From JAVBWI01 sp036677445 (GTDB lineage: Bacteria; Bacillota; Clostridia; Christensenellales; CAG-138): DNA of 64,000 nt. Of this stretch, positions 8,003 to 16,704 are shown in pieces; the stretch's first letter is position 1; every line of letters begins with the position of its first letter. The stretch covers positions 124,001 through 188,000 of the forward strand of contig JAVBWI010000002.1 of the NCBI GenBank assembly GCA_036677445.1. The letters run 5' to 3'. The notes under the pieces are model-generated. The model had not been told where the DNA came from. It saw only the letters and a list, made by a program, of their open reading frames with translations, and did no database searches. Both the position numbers and the translations under genes were made by a program.

Positions 8003-9175
8003 TCAATGATGGAACAGGCGCAAGCCTGTAAACGCCATAACGATACTGTATTTATCACAGGTGGCAATCACCTGGTCGTCGCGTATGGAGCCGCCGGGCT
8101 GCGTGATAAACGCGACGCCACTGCGCGCCGCGCGGGAGATATTGTCGCCGAAGGGGAAGAACGCGTCGCTCGCGAGCGACACCTCCCGAAAACGGGAAAG
8201 CCACTCGTGCTTTTCACAAAGCGTAAGGCGCGCGGGGCGCTGGGTAAAGCATTCCGGCCAGGCGGCATCGCGCAGCACATCCTCGCTTTCCTCCTCGGAA
8301 AGGTACAGGTCGATGGCGTTGTCGCGCGCGGGACGCGCGAGCCCCTCTACAAAGGGCAGCGCCAATACCTTGGGGTGTTGCCGAAGATGCCACAAGTCCG
8401 CCTTGCTGCCCGCAAGCCGCGTGCAATGGATGCGGGATTGCTGACCCGCGCCCACGCCGATGGTCTGCCCGTTTTCCGCATAGCATACGGAGTTGCTTTG
8501 CGTATATTTTAGAACGATCATGGCCAGCGCCAAATCGCGCTGCGCATAGGCGGGCAGGTGTTTGTTCTGCGTAACGATGTTGTCAAACAGCGCGGGCGTA
8601 ATCTTGCTATTGTTGCGCCCCTGGGTGAAGGTGATGCCGAACACTTCCCGTTTTTCGGTCTCCGGCGGCGTATAGGCGGGGTCGATCTCCAGAATGTTGT
8701 AAGCGCCCTTGCGCTTCTGCTTTAACAGTGCCAGCGCCTCCGGCGCGTAGCCCGGGGCGATGACGCCGTCGGATACCTCCTGCGCAATATAGCGCGCGGT
8801 GGAAACGTCGCAAACATCGCTGAGTGAAATAAAATCGCCGAAGGAAGAAAGCCTGTCCGCCCCGCGCGCGCGGATATAGGCGCAGCACAGCGGAGAGGGT
8901 GACTCCTCCTGTACGAAGTACATTTGACGGAGCGTATTGGTAAGGGGCAGGCCCACCGCCGCGCCCGAAGGGCTTACATGCTTGAAGGAAGCCGCCGCAG
9001 GCAGCTTGAGTGAAGAACGCAGCTCGCGCACGAGCTGCCAGCCGTTGAGCGCATCCAGAAAATTGATGTAGCCGGGGTTGCCGTTCAACACCCGCACAGG
9101 CAGTTCGCCTTCCGGTACGGACAGGCTGGCGGGTGTCTGGTTGGGGTTGCAGCCGTATTTGAGCGGTAGTTGCAT
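8003..9175 (-). CDS. purH: Stand-alone AICAR transformylase (PurH C-terminal type)
   Basis: Transfers a formyl group from 10-formyl-THF to AICAR, giving FAICAR. It has 390 residues and corresponds only to the transformylase part of bifunctional PurH: MQLPLKYGCNPNQ, the SFKHVSPSGAAVG block (KH-x-x-P-x-G family motif), TQSNSVCYA and FFPFGDNI are present. The N-terminal IMP cyclohydrolase domain of normal PurH is missing, and that activity is supplied by the neighbouring purO-type gene five bases upstream. ATG 9175 has GAAGGAG at good spacing; the GTG at 9184 does not. Confidence 0.93.
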   Translation of the reverse strand: MQLPLKYGCNPNQTPASLSVPEGELPVRVLNGNPGYINFLDALNGWQLVRELRSSLKLPAAASFKHVSPSGAAVGLPLTNTLRQMYFVQEESPSPLCCAYIRARGADRLSSFGDFISLSDVCDVSTARYIAQEVSDGVIAPGYAPEALALLKQKRKGAYNILEIDPAYTPPETEKREVFGITFTQGRNNSKITPALFDNIVTQNKHLPAYAQRDLALAMIVLKYTQSNSVCYAENGQTIGVGAGQQSRIHCTRLAGSKADLWHLRQHPKVLALPFVEGLARPARDNAIDLYLSEEESEDVLRDAAWPECFTQRPARLTLCEKHEWLSRFREVSLASDAFFPFGDNISRAARSGVAFITQPGGSIRDDQVIATCDKYSIVMAFTGLRLFHH

Positions 9176-9180
9176 AAATG

Positions 9181-9903
9181 TCACTCCTTCTGTTCCTCTT
9201 CATATTTGTTGCGGATACGCGTGCCGGCCTTGCCGCCGTTGAGCGGCAAGAAACGCACAAACAGCGAAATGCGGTTTTGTGCATCCAGGCTGTTCCACAG
9301 CGCGTCCGTAAACGTATCGACAGTTCCCTCGGGCAGAAGCAGGGGCAGCGGCCCGCCTTCGAAGCAGGGCAGCGGGTCGCCGTTATCGGCATAGGTGTGT
9401 ATGAAATGCCCGGTACCCGCCTGCGGTGCGGCATAATCAAAAAACGCGCGCTCGCAGTCCATGGACTGCGCCGTTTTGCGCAGTATGGAAAGCGTGTAGG
9501 CGGGTTCCCCGCCGCCAATGCGCAGTATACCGCTGATACGCGGCGTGAAATTGGGTGCGTCCGGCTCGTAGCAGCGGGTCAGGAGAGCGGAACGGAAAGT
9601 GCCGCCGTGCATTAAAAAATCGTATATGGTATCCGTCTGGTCGCCGTTGGTGACGATCAGATCCTCCTTATAGCCGCGCACAGGCGTATACAGTATCAGG
9701 GAAGGGTCGCTTACCTTCTCCAAATCGTAAGGGCGGGTGCTGATGCCGTCGAGCGTCTCTGCAAATACGCGGTTGCGGCTGTTGGGGCTTCGGCCCATAA
9801 TGAAGTAGGCTGCCACGGCGTTCGCGCCATCACGGGTTTTGCCAAAAAGAATGCCGCGTCCGGGGTAGGTCCGTTGGGCGAGGTAATCGGTCAGATGGGC
9901 CAT
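9181..9903 (-). CDS. purO: IMP cyclohydrolase, archaeal PurO type
   Basis: Closes the FAICAR ring to IMP, the last step of de novo purine synthesis. The 240-residue protein has the PurO-family pattern: YPGRGILFGKT, AAYFIMGRSPNSRNR, SLILYTPVR, and a C-terminal FVRFLPLNGGKAGTRIRNKY. It is unrelated to the MGS-like cyclohydrolase domain of bacterial PurH. The ribosome binding site AGGAG precedes ATG 9903. Its position between purN and the stand-alone transformylase, with a five-base gap to the latter, fits a two-protein replacement for PurH. Confidence 0.92.
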   Translation of the reverse strand: MAHLTDYLAQRTYPGRGILFGKTRDGANAVAAYFIMGRSPNSRNRVFAETLDGISTRPYDLEKVSDPSLILYTPVRGYKEDLIVTNGDQTDTIYDFLMHGGTFRSALLTRCYEPDAPNFTPRISGILRIGGGEPAYTLSILRKTAQSMDCERAFFDYAAPQAGTGHFIHTYADNGDPLPCFEGGPLPLLLPEGTVDTFTDALWNSLDAQNRISLFVRFLPLNGGKAGTRIRNKYEEEQKE

Positions 9904-9933
9904 ACTAGTCTCCTGTATTTGATGAATATCGTT

Positions 9934-10593
9934 CTATCGTGCCGTGTAAAGGTCTGCGCATGCCGCGCCGGTTGCCGTATCCGCAGGATAATTTTCTGCT
10001 ATGCTGCGGCAAACGAGCTCCGCCGCCTGCGGCAGCAATATCCATTCCGCCTGCTCCATCACGCGTTGCTGCAGGGTTTCGGGCATATCGTTTGGCTGCA
10101 CCTCCACCGCCTTTTGCAGCAGTATTTCGCCGCCGTCCGGCACTTCGTTTACAAAATGCACCGTTGCACCCGTTACCTTTACGCCGGCGCGGAGCGCTGC
10201 CTCATGCACCTTCAAGCCGTAATATCCCTTTCCGCAGAACGCGGGGATGAGCGAGGGATGCACGTTGAGTATGCGTCTGGGGTAGCGGGAAACGAATTGC
10301 GGGCTGAGGATGCTTAAAAAGCCTGCCAGCACCACGATGTCGATGCCGTACGCTTCGAGCAAACGCAGCAACTCCGCTTCGAATGCCTGCTGGTCTTTGT
10401 ATGCGCGGCGTTCTACCGTTGCGGCGGGTATGCCGCAGCTTTCCGCCCTTGCGAGCGCGTATGCGCCCGCGCAATTGCTTACCACCAACCGTATGCAGCC
10501 GCTTATAAGCTTGCCGCTTTGCTGTGCATCCAACAGCGCCTGTAGATTTGTGCCGCCGCCGGAAACCAATACCGCGATGCTTGCTTTTAGCAT
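9934..10593 (-). CDS. purN: Phosphoribosylglycinamide formyltransferase
   Basis: Third step of purine synthesis: folate-dependent formylation of GAR. The start is MLKASIAVLVSGGGTNLQALLDA, and the catalytic blocks VVLAGFLSILSP, RILNVHPSLIPAF and ATVHFVNEVPDGG include the Asn-His-Asp catalytic residues expected of PurN. The length of 219 residues is typical. The ATG at 10593 lies inside the end of purM (7-base overlap), so translation is probably coupled. The longer frame upstream of 10593 overlaps purM and is not used. Confidence 0.97.
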   Translation of the reverse strand: MLKASIAVLVSGGGTNLQALLDAQQSGKLISGCIRLVVSNCAGAYALARAESCGIPAATVERRAYKDQQAFEAELLRLLEAYGIDIVVLAGFLSILSPQFVSRYPRRILNVHPSLIPAFCGKGYYGLKVHEAALRAGVKVTGATVHFVNEVPDGGEILLQKAVEVQPNDMPETLQQRVMEQAEWILLPQAAELVCRSIAENYPADTATGAACADLYTAR

Positions 10594-11639
10594 ATCACGA
10601 TTCCCTCGGCCTGCGGGAGGATTTCGCCCATAAAATACGCCGCAACGTTCTCCTGATGCAACAGTGTGAGCGCCGCGTCCGCCTCTTGTGCGGCGACAAC
10701 TGCGCAAAGCCCCACGCCCATGTTGAATGTGTTGAACATATCGCGTTCGGGGATGCCGCCTGTGCGCTGTATCAAATCGAACAAAGGCGGTGTTTGGAGA
10801 GTGCTTTTTTCAATACGCGCGCCCAGCCCTGCGGGCAGGCACCGGGGGATATTTTCGTAAAAGCCGCCGCCGGTGATGTGCGCGACGGCGTGCACGCTGA
10901 CGGCGTCGAGCAGCTTTAATACGGGCTTCACGTAGATTTTCGTGGGCGCAAGCAGCGCCTCGCCCAGCGTTTGACTCAATTCTTCATTATAAGCGGTGAG
11001 TGTGAGCGGCCGGTTTTCCAGCTCAAACACCCGGCGTATGAGCGAATACCCGTTGGAGTGCGCGCCGGAGGAAGGCAGCGCAATGATGGCGTCGCCGGGG
11101 CGCACGCGGGAAGGGCCGAGCAGTTTTTCTTTATCCGCCATTCCTACGGAAAAGCCTGCGAGGTCGTATTCCTCCGCGGGGTAAAAGCCCGGCATTTCCG
11201 CCGTTTCGCCGCCAATGAGCGCGCAGCCCGCCTCCACGCAGCCCTGCGCCACGCCGGATACAATTGCTTCCACCCGCGCGGGCACGTTTTTGCCCACCGC
11301 GATATAATCGAGGAAAAACAGTGGCCGCGCGCCGCAGCAGATGATGTCGTTGACGCACATTGCCACGCAGTCGATGCCAACGGTATCGTGTTTGTCCATC
11401 ATAAACGCGAGCTTGAGCTTGGTGCCCACGCCGTCCGTACCGCTCACAAGCACCGGCTCGCTTATGCCGGAAATATCCGGCGCAAACAGGCCGCCGAACC
11501 CGCCGATAGGCGAAAGCACGCCGGGGATCGTCGTACGGTCGATATGCGCCCGCATACGCTTGACGGCTTCGTATCCCGCGGTGATATCCACGCCCGCGGC
11601 CTTATAGCTTTCACTGAAGCTGTGCCGGCTGCTGCTCAT
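10587..11639 (-). CDS. purM: Phosphoribosylformylglycinamidine cyclo-ligase (AIR synthetase)
   Basis: Fifth step of purine synthesis: ATP-dependent ring closure of FGAM to AIR. It has 350 residues. Family signatures are visible: GGFGGLFAPD near residue 47, VSGTDGVGTKLKLA, DIICCGARPLFFLDYIA, CALIGGETAEMPGFY and HITGGGFYENIPR. It overlaps the end of purF by four bases (ATGA) and the start of purN by seven, indicating tight translational coupling. Confidence 0.98.
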   Translation of the reverse strand: MSSSRHSFSESYKAAGVDITAGYEAVKRMRAHIDRTTIPGVLSPIGGFGGLFAPDISGISEPVLVSGTDGVGTKLKLAFMMDKHDTVGIDCVAMCVNDIICCGARPLFFLDYIAVGKNVPARVEAIVSGVAQGCVEAGCALIGGETAEMPGFYPAEEYDLAGFSVGMADKEKLLGPSRVRPGDAIIALPSSGAHSNGYSLIRRVFELENRPLTLTAYNEELSQTLGEALLAPTKIYVKPVLKLLDAVSVHAVAHITGGGFYENIPRCLPAGLGARIEKSTLQTPPLFDLIQRTGGIPERDMFNTFNMGVGLCAVVAAQEADAALTLLHQENVAAYFMGEILPQAEGIVIC

Positions 11640-13087
11640 TGCGCTGCTCCTTCCTGTGTCCGGCGTGCGGAGATTTTCATGGCGTACTTATTTTTGCCGC
11701 AGGTTTTCGGCGGCTCACAGGGGTAAACGCCTGAAAAGCAGGCCGTGCAAAACCCAAGATTCGTTTGGTCGGCCAGCTTGGTCACATTGTTCACGCTCAA
11801 AAACCCCAGCGAATCGACGTCAAGCAGCCGCTTCATTTCCTCGTCCGTATGATTCCATGCGAACAGCTTCTCCTGTGAATCGATATCCGTACCAAAGTAG
11901 CAGGGGTAAAGGAACTTGGGCGCGGAGGAGCGCATGTGCACCTGTGTCGCCCCCGCGTCGCGCAATAGCTGCACGATGCGCGCGCTGGTGGTGCCGCGCA
12001 CGATGGAATCGTCTATGAGCACCACGCGCTTACCCTTAACGGTGGCCGCAACGGGATTGAGCTTAATGCGCACCTTGTTCTCCCGGTCGGCCTGCACAGG
12101 TTCAATGAACGTGCGGGCGATATACTTATTTTTAATAAAGCCGATGCCATACGGAATGCCGGATTGCCGGGCATAGCCTACGGCGGCGTCGATGCCGGAA
12201 TCCGGTACGCCCACCACCACGTCCGCCTGCACCGGGTGTTCGAGCGCCAGGAAAGCGCCCGCGCGCTGCCGTGCGGTGTGTACGGAACTGCCGTCGATGA
12301 CGCTGTCCGGCCGGGCGAAATAAATGAACTCGAATGTGCACAGCGCCGTTTTTTGCCCTGTGCAGTGCGTCGTAATGCTGCGCAAACCGCTTTGGTCCGC
12401 CACCACGATCTCGCCGGGGGCGACGTCGCGCAAAAACGTTGCGCCGATGCTGTCCAGCGCGCAGCTTTCGGATGCGAACACATACCCGCCTTTGAGCGTA
12501 CCGATGCAGAGCGGGTGAAACCCCATGGGGTCGCGCGCGGCGATCAGCTTGCTGGGGGAGAGCACCACCAGCGAATACGCGCCGCAAAGGCGTTCCATGC
12601 TGCGGCCCACGGCTTCTTCCACAGAAGCTGAGGTCAGGCGTTCCCTGGTAAGGACATAGGCGATGACCTCGGTGTCGCTGGTGGTGTGGAATATGGAGCC
12701 GTTGAGCTCCAGTTCCTCGCGCAGCTGGGCGTCGTTGGTGAGATTGCCGTTGTGCGCGAGCGCCATGCGCCCCTTCACATGGTTCACCACCAGCGGCTGC
12801 GCGTTCAGGCGCGCGTCGTTGCCGGTGGTGCCGTAGCGGACATGGCCGATCGCCATTCGCCCGCTGCCTAAATTCCGCAACACCTCGTGCGTGAACACCT
12901 CGTTGACGAGGCCCGCGTCGCGGTAGGCGGTAATAAGCCCGTCGTCGTTGACCGCAATGCCGCAGCTTTCCTGCCCGCGGTGCTGCAGGGCGTAGAGCGC
13001 GTAATAGGCAAGCGTGGCGACATCGGCAGGCGTATCCATATACACGCCGAATATGCCGCATTCCTCGTGGAGCTTATCCAACAGCAT
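11636..13087 (-). CDS. purF: Amidophosphoribosyltransferase
   Basis: Committed step of purine synthesis: PRPP plus glutamine gives phosphoribosylamine. It has 483 residues. The N-terminal nucleophile is Cys10 in HEECGIFGVY, so a nine-residue propeptide should be removed as in Bacillus PurF. The glutaminase motifs LQHRGQESCGIAV and HVRYGTTG follow, then the PRPP-binding loop VVLIDDSIVRGTTS. C-terminal cysteines (FCTACFSGVYPC) together with an internal one suit a structural 4Fe-4S cluster, which makes the enzyme oxygen-sensitive. It is 11 bases downstream of purC. Confidence 0.98.
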   Translation of the reverse strand: MLLDKLHEECGIFGVYMDTPADVATLAYYALYALQHRGQESCGIAVNDDGLITAYRDAGLVNEVFTHEVLRNLGSGRMAIGHVRYGTTGNDARLNAQPLVVNHVKGRMALAHNGNLTNDAQLREELELNGSIFHTTSDTEVIAYVLTRERLTSASVEEAVGRSMERLCGAYSLVVLSPSKLIAARDPMGFHPLCIGTLKGGYVFASESCALDSIGATFLRDVAPGEIVVADQSGLRSITTHCTGQKTALCTFEFIYFARPDSVIDGSSVHTARQRAGAFLALEHPVQADVVVGVPDSGIDAAVGYARQSGIPYGIGFIKNKYIARTFIEPVQADRENKVRIKLNPVAATVKGKRVVLIDDSIVRGTTSARIVQLLRDAGATQVHMRSSAPKFLYPCYFGTDIDSQEKLFAWNHTDEEMKRLLDVDSLGFLSVNNVTKLADQTNLGFCTACFSGVYPCEPPKTCGKNKYAMKISARRTQEGAAQ

Positions 13088-13098
13088 GGCGCACCCTT

Positions 13099-13809
13099 TC
13101 AGTCGCCGAGCAGGCGGCGAAGTATTTCCTGGTATGCGTCTTCCACGCCGCCCAAGTCGCGGCGGAAGCGGTCCTTATCCAGCTTCTGTTTGGTGACGCT
13201 GTCCCAGAAGCGGCAGGTATCCGGTGAAATCTCGTCGGCGAGCACGACTTTTCCCTCCGGCGTTTTACCGAACTCCAGCTTGAAATCCACCAGTTCGATG
13301 TTCAGGTCTTTCAAATAGTCCGAGAGCACCGCGTTGATTTTGAGCGCGTAGCCCGCGATCAGCTGCAATTCTTCCGGCGTTGCGAAGCCCATGGCGAATA
13401 TATGGTATTCGTTGACCATCGGGTCGCCCAACGCGTCGTCCTTATAGCAGTATTCAAGCACCGTGGATTTCATGGGCGTACCCTCGGGGAGACCGAGGCG
13501 TTTACTGAGCGAACCCGCGGCGATGTTGCGCACGATGACCTCCAGCGGTACGATGCGCACGCGCTTGACCAGCGTGTCGCGTTCGGACAGCTCTTCCACA
13601 TAGTGCGTGGGAATACCCTCTTTTTCCAAGAGCCGCATCAAATGGTTGGTCACGCGGTTGTTGATAACTCCCTTGCCCGCGATGGTGCCGCGCTTTTCGC
13701 CGTTAAATGCGGTCGCGTCATCCTTGTAGGATACGATGCAGTAGGCGTCGTTTTCGGTGGCGAATACTTTTTTTGCCTTGCCCTCGTATAGTTGCGTGGT
13801 TTTTTGCAT
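13099..13809 (-). CDS. purC: SAICAR synthase
   Basis: Joins CAIR and aspartate with ATP to give SAICAR. The 236 residues have the normal PurC length and blocks: LYEGKAKKVFAT at the start, IPTHYVEEL, VEVIVRNIAAGSL-like VPLEVIVRNIAAGS, and LVDFKLEFGKTPEGKVVLADEISPDTCR near the C-terminus (Asp/Glu metal and aspartate binding). Second gene of the operon, 56 bases after purE. Confidence 0.98.
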   Translation of the reverse strand: MQKTTQLYEGKAKKVFATENDAYCIVSYKDDATAFNGEKRGTIAGKGVINNRVTNHLMRLLEKEGIPTHYVEELSERDTLVKRVRIVPLEVIVRNIAAGSLSKRLGLPEGTPMKSTVLEYCYKDDALGDPMVNEYHIFAMGFATPEELQLIAGYALKINAVLSDYLKDLNIELVDFKLEFGKTPEGKVVLADEISPDTCRFWDSVTKQKLDKDRFRRDLGGVEDAYQEILRRLLGD

Positions 13810-13865
13810 GGTCGTTTCTCCTTACTTTATTGGCTGATAATTTAGTCAAAAAACACCAAGTGCAG

Positions 13866-14363
13866 TTAGCCCTTGGCGTACCGTTCGCGTATGAGCGCAT
13901 CTTTTTTTGCAGCCTCCTGCGCCATATCGTCGCGCTGCACCTGCAGCTTTTTAAAAAGCCCGGCGTCCTCCACCGCGAGTATCTGCGCGGCAAGCAAGGC
14001 GGCGTTTTTTGCGCCGTCGATGGCGACGGTGGCTACGGGTATGCCCGCGGGCATTTGCACGGTGGAAAGCAGCGCATCCAGCCCGTCGAGCGCGGAAGCT
14101 TTGACGGGTACGCCGATTACGGGCAGCAGGGTATTCGCCGCCATTGCGCCCGCCAGATGCGCAGCCTTGCCGGCTGCGGCGATGATTACGCCGAAACCGT
14201 TTTCCTTCGCGTTGCATGCGAATGCCGCGGCAGCCTGCGGCGTGCGGTGCGCCGAAAGCACACGCACCTCGTACGGGATGTCCAGCAGATCAAGCGTATC
14301 CACGGCAGCCTGCAGGATGTTCAGGTCGCTGTCGCTGCCCATTACGATGGCGATTTTCTTCAT
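13866..14363 (-). CDS. purE: N5-carboxyaminoimidazole ribonucleotide mutase
   Basis: Moves the carboxyl group to give CAIR. It has 165 residues. Motifs MGSDSDLN (phosphate binding) and VLSAHRTP (catalytic His loop) place it with class I enzymes, which normally use the PurK product; no purK or purB lies in this window. First gene of the operon. ATG 14363 is preceded by GGAGGA; the longer frame upstream runs through the promoter and operator and is rejected. Confidence 0.96.
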   Translation of the reverse strand: MKKIAIVMGSDSDLNILQAAVDTLDLLDIPYEVRVLSAHRTPQAAAAFACNAKENGFGVIIAAAGKAAHLAGAMAANTLLPVIGVPVKASALDGLDALLSTVQMPAGIPVATVAIDGAKNAALLAAQILAVEDAGLFKKLQVQRDDMAQEAAKKDALIRERYAKG

Positions 14364-14427
14364 GGGATTTTCCTCCTGCTTTGCCAGGCCATTCCGGCAA
14401 ACACGAACAAATGTGAATGATATACGG

Positions 14428-14467
14428 GTTACGACAATTATCATACACAATGTTACGAACATTATCA
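14428..14467 (-). promoter_or_regulatory. Repeated operator-like sites over the purE promoter
   Basis: Two near-identical direct repeats, GTTACGACAATTATCA (14428-14443) and GTTACGAACATTATCA (14452-14467), lie 24 bases apart and cover the -10 and -35 boxes of the purE promoter. The right copy contains CGAACATT, the core of the Gram-positive PurBox; a further CGAACAAAT lies at 14404. A PurR-like repressor is the natural candidate, but the spacing and direct orientation differ from the Bacillus site. Confidence 0.5.
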
Positions 14468-14468
14468 A
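14440..14468 (-). promoter_or_regulatory. Promoter of the pur operon
   Basis: On the minus strand TTGATA (14468-14463) and TATGAT (14445-14440) are separated by exactly 17 bases. The start point would be near 14433, leaving a leader of about 70 bases, too short for a known purine riboswitch. Confidence 0.7.
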
Positions 14469-14591
14469 TAGTATATGCTATAATAATGCATAATAATTGA
14501 TATAGGAATACATTTGCTGCGCTAATCACCGGAGGGCGAATGTTCGGAAAGGTGGTTGTCTTCCGGGGGCGTGAATCAAACGGAAGGCAAG

Positions 14592-14617
14592 AAAAAACGG
14601 CGTCGAACGGGACGCCG
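14592..14617 (-). terminator. Terminator after the ornithine cyclodeaminase-like gene
   Basis: On the minus strand CGGCGTC (14617-14611), a six-base loop, GACGCCG (14604-14598) and six T (14597-14592). It lies 62 bases beyond the stop codon at 14679 and insulates that gene from the purine operon. Confidence 0.85.
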
Positions 14618-14678
14618 CTGGCTGCTGCCTTTGGGGGTAAGGAGTAAACAATGTTGATATCGGATTTTGTAAACGGGC

Positions 14679-15620
14679 CTAAAGCGTTTGCTCGTAAACA
14701 TATTTTGCCGCCGCGATATCTTCCACCGCAAGCCCCAGCGCCTCAAATACGGTAATATCAATATCGCTGATACGGCCTTGTACAGTACAGCAAAGCAACT
14801 CGCCCAGCTCGCCCAGAAAATGCGCGTCGCCGATGGCTTTTTCTGCTCTGGGTATCAAAAAGTCGCCGGCTTCATGAAATACGGATTCCCTGTTGTCCCC
14901 GAAAAACCGTGACGCAGCTACAAGATCGGTGCTTAGTTCGCGCGCGTCGGGCGTGCACGCGCCCACGGCGTTGACGTGCGCGCCGGGAATAACGTCCGCC
15001 TTGCGGATAAGCGGGGTTTTCGAAGGGGTCAGCGTACAGATGATATCCGCATAGCGCACGGCCTCGGCGGGAATGCTGACTGCGGCCGCCGCAAGCCCGT
15101 ATTGCGCGCGCGCCTGTTCCGCAAAGCTTTCGGCGTATCCCGCATTTGCATCGTATACGGTGATGGACTCTAGCGGCCGCACCAGGCGAAGCGCGGCAAG
15201 ATGCGAGCGCGCCTGTGCGCCTGCGCCTAAAAATGCGGCGTGCTTGGCGTCGGGTCTTGCGAGCAGGTCGGTGGCGATTGCGCTCACCGCCCCGGTGCGG
15301 ATCTGCGTGATGGCGTTGGCGTCTACCGCGGCAAGCAGCTCGCCGTTTCGGGAATCGAAAAGCAGCACAGAACCCTGATGGGAAGGATACCGTGTGCCGG
15401 TGTTGCCGTGGAACACCGTTATGACCTTGGCGCCGCAGTATACATCGTCGTAATAGGCGGGCATCAGCCCTAAAATATTGCCGCCGGGCAGTTTTTCGGC
15501 TACGCGCAGATACTGCATGCTGACGTTTTGCGCAAGCTTGAAAAACGCCTCCCGCATAGCCTTTATGCACGCTTCCACAGGCAGCAGCGCAAAAACTTCC
15601 TCACGGCTGATTACTTTCAA
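14679..15620 (-). CDS. Ornithine cyclodeaminase / mu-crystallin family protein
   Basis: A 313-residue NAD(P)-dependent enzyme of the family that includes ornithine cyclodeaminase, alanine dehydrogenases and ketimine reductases. Seen: the N-terminal substrate part with YPSHQGSVLLFDSRNGELLA and the Rossmann segment AAFLGAGAQARSHLAAL. The conserved R-T-G-A-V-S block (IRTGAVSAIATDLLAR) is present. Substrate specificity cannot be read from sequence. The start codon is TTG at 15620 with GGGAGGA eight bases upstream. It is probably transcribed with the creatininase-family gene 68 bases upstream, so the pair may handle a cyclic amide or imino acid; that is inference. Confidence 0.85.
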   Translation of the reverse strand: MKVISREEVFALLPVEACIKAMREAFFKLAQNVSMQYLRVAEKLPGGNILGLMPAYYDDVYCGAKVITVFHGNTGTRYPSHQGSVLLFDSRNGELLAAVDANAITQIRTGAVSAIATDLLARPDAKHAAFLGAGAQARSHLAALRLVRPLESITVYDANAGYAESFAEQARAQYGLAAAAVSIPAEAVRYADIICTLTPSKTPLIRKADVIPGAHVNAVGACTPDARELSTDLVAASRFFGDNRESVFHEAGDFLIPRAEKAIGDAHFLGELGELLCCTVQGRISDIDITVFEALGLAVEDIAAAKYVYEQTL

Positions 15621-15688
15621 AGGCCGTCCTCCCGCACCTGTTTTTAAATATACCGGTCCAACAATACATGGTGTCCGATATACGGATG

Positions 15689-16453
15689 TTATACTTCTTC
15701 TTTTAACTTTTCACGCACGCGGGCTTCCTGCATATCCTGTGTGGCCTTGAAATAGCGCTCCCCGCGTTCGGCCGTGGAACAAGTGGGGTCGCCCATCACG
15801 CCGATATCGCTCACCGCGCTTACGCCCTGCGTAAAGAAGCGGTTGAGCAACTCCGGCGTAACCTGGCCCACAAAACCGCGCTGTGCTTTTTCCATGCGCA
15901 CATGCTGGGGGGCGAGGAACAGCATCATGGAGGTTTCGAAATTACAGGCATGCCCGCCGCATACGCCGGGCTCGAAGCCCTCGGCCTCATCCAGCTTTGC
16001 AAGCGCTATGGCGAGCTGTTGCACGGTGCAGCCGGTGACGATTTTGATCTCCGGATATTTTTCGGACTGCGCCTTGGCAATTTGCTCAAGGGCGTTGAAA
16101 TTGCCGCCGTGGGAGGAGGAGAGTACGATCGTCGTGAAGCCGTGTCGTACGTAAGCCGCGATATAATCCTCTACAATCCCGGTAAACACCTCCGGACGCA
16201 GCGTGATGCTGCCGGGCAGCCCCATATGGTGCTCCGAAAGGCCGGGTCGTATGACGGGGGCGACCAGCGCATTGCTAAGACGCCGCGCAAGGTCCAGCGC
16301 TTCGGCATAACCCAGCGTGGTATCCGTCAGCTCCGCCAGGTGCGGCCCGTGCTGCTCGACGGAAGCGGCGTAGATTACCACCGTTCGCATACCGGCTTCC
16401 AAAGCCTCCTTGATTTCCGGCCAGGTCATTTCCTCAAGCAATAGGGTACGCAT
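15689..16453 (-). CDS. Creatininase-family amidohydrolase
   Basis: A 254-residue metal-dependent amidohydrolase. Diagnostic blocks: EEMTWPEIKEAL at the N-terminus, VEQHGPHLAELTDT (metal-binding Glu/His/Asp), GLSEHHMGLPGSITL, SSSHGGNFNAL and GVCGGHACNFETSMML. Family members hydrolyse creatinine, formamide precursors of riboflavin/F420, or mycofactocin precursors; the real substrate is unknown here. GGGAGA precedes the ATG. It lies upstream of the cyclodeaminase-like gene on the same strand. Confidence 0.88.
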   Translation of the reverse strand: MRTLLLEEMTWPEIKEALEAGMRTVVIYAASVEQHGPHLAELTDTTLGYAEALDLARRLSNALVAPVIRPGLSEHHMGLPGSITLRPEVFTGIVEDYIAAYVRHGFTTIVLSSSHGGNFNALEQIAKAQSEKYPEIKIVTGCTVQQLAIALAKLDEAEGFEPGVCGGHACNFETSMMLFLAPQHVRMEKAQRGFVGQVTPELLNRFFTQGVSAVSDIGVMGDPTCSTAERGERYFKATQDMQEARVREKLKEEV

Positions 16454-16636
16454 CGAAATGATCTCCCTTCACTGATCTGTCTGGACACCGCCTTCAATAA
16501 GTCGATAGTATAAATACATAATAATAAACCGATGTGAATAATCGCTTTATTTATATCATAAAACCCGCACCGGTTCAATACCCGGCTGCATACCGGCATT
16601 CTTTAAGTTTTCAGGCAATGGAAAGCACAACGCCTT

Positions 16637-16665
16637 TTGCGGCTGCGGCGCTTGTGTGGTATAAT
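16637..16665 (+). promoter_or_regulatory. Promoter of the cysteine desulfurase-thiI operon
   Basis: TTGCGG at 16637-16642, a 17-base spacer, and TATAAT at 16660-16665 preceded by TGG (an extended -10). The start would be near 16672, leaving a leader of about 155 bases. Confidence 0.65.
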
Positions 16666-16704
16666 AAGTCCGTTCGTTTCTTTGACGTGGCCGTTGCTTA
16701 GCAG

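Noticed and set aside
14364..14440. Purine or PRPP riboswitch before purE
   Set aside because: The leader from the predicted start point is only about 70 bases and shows no aptamer core.
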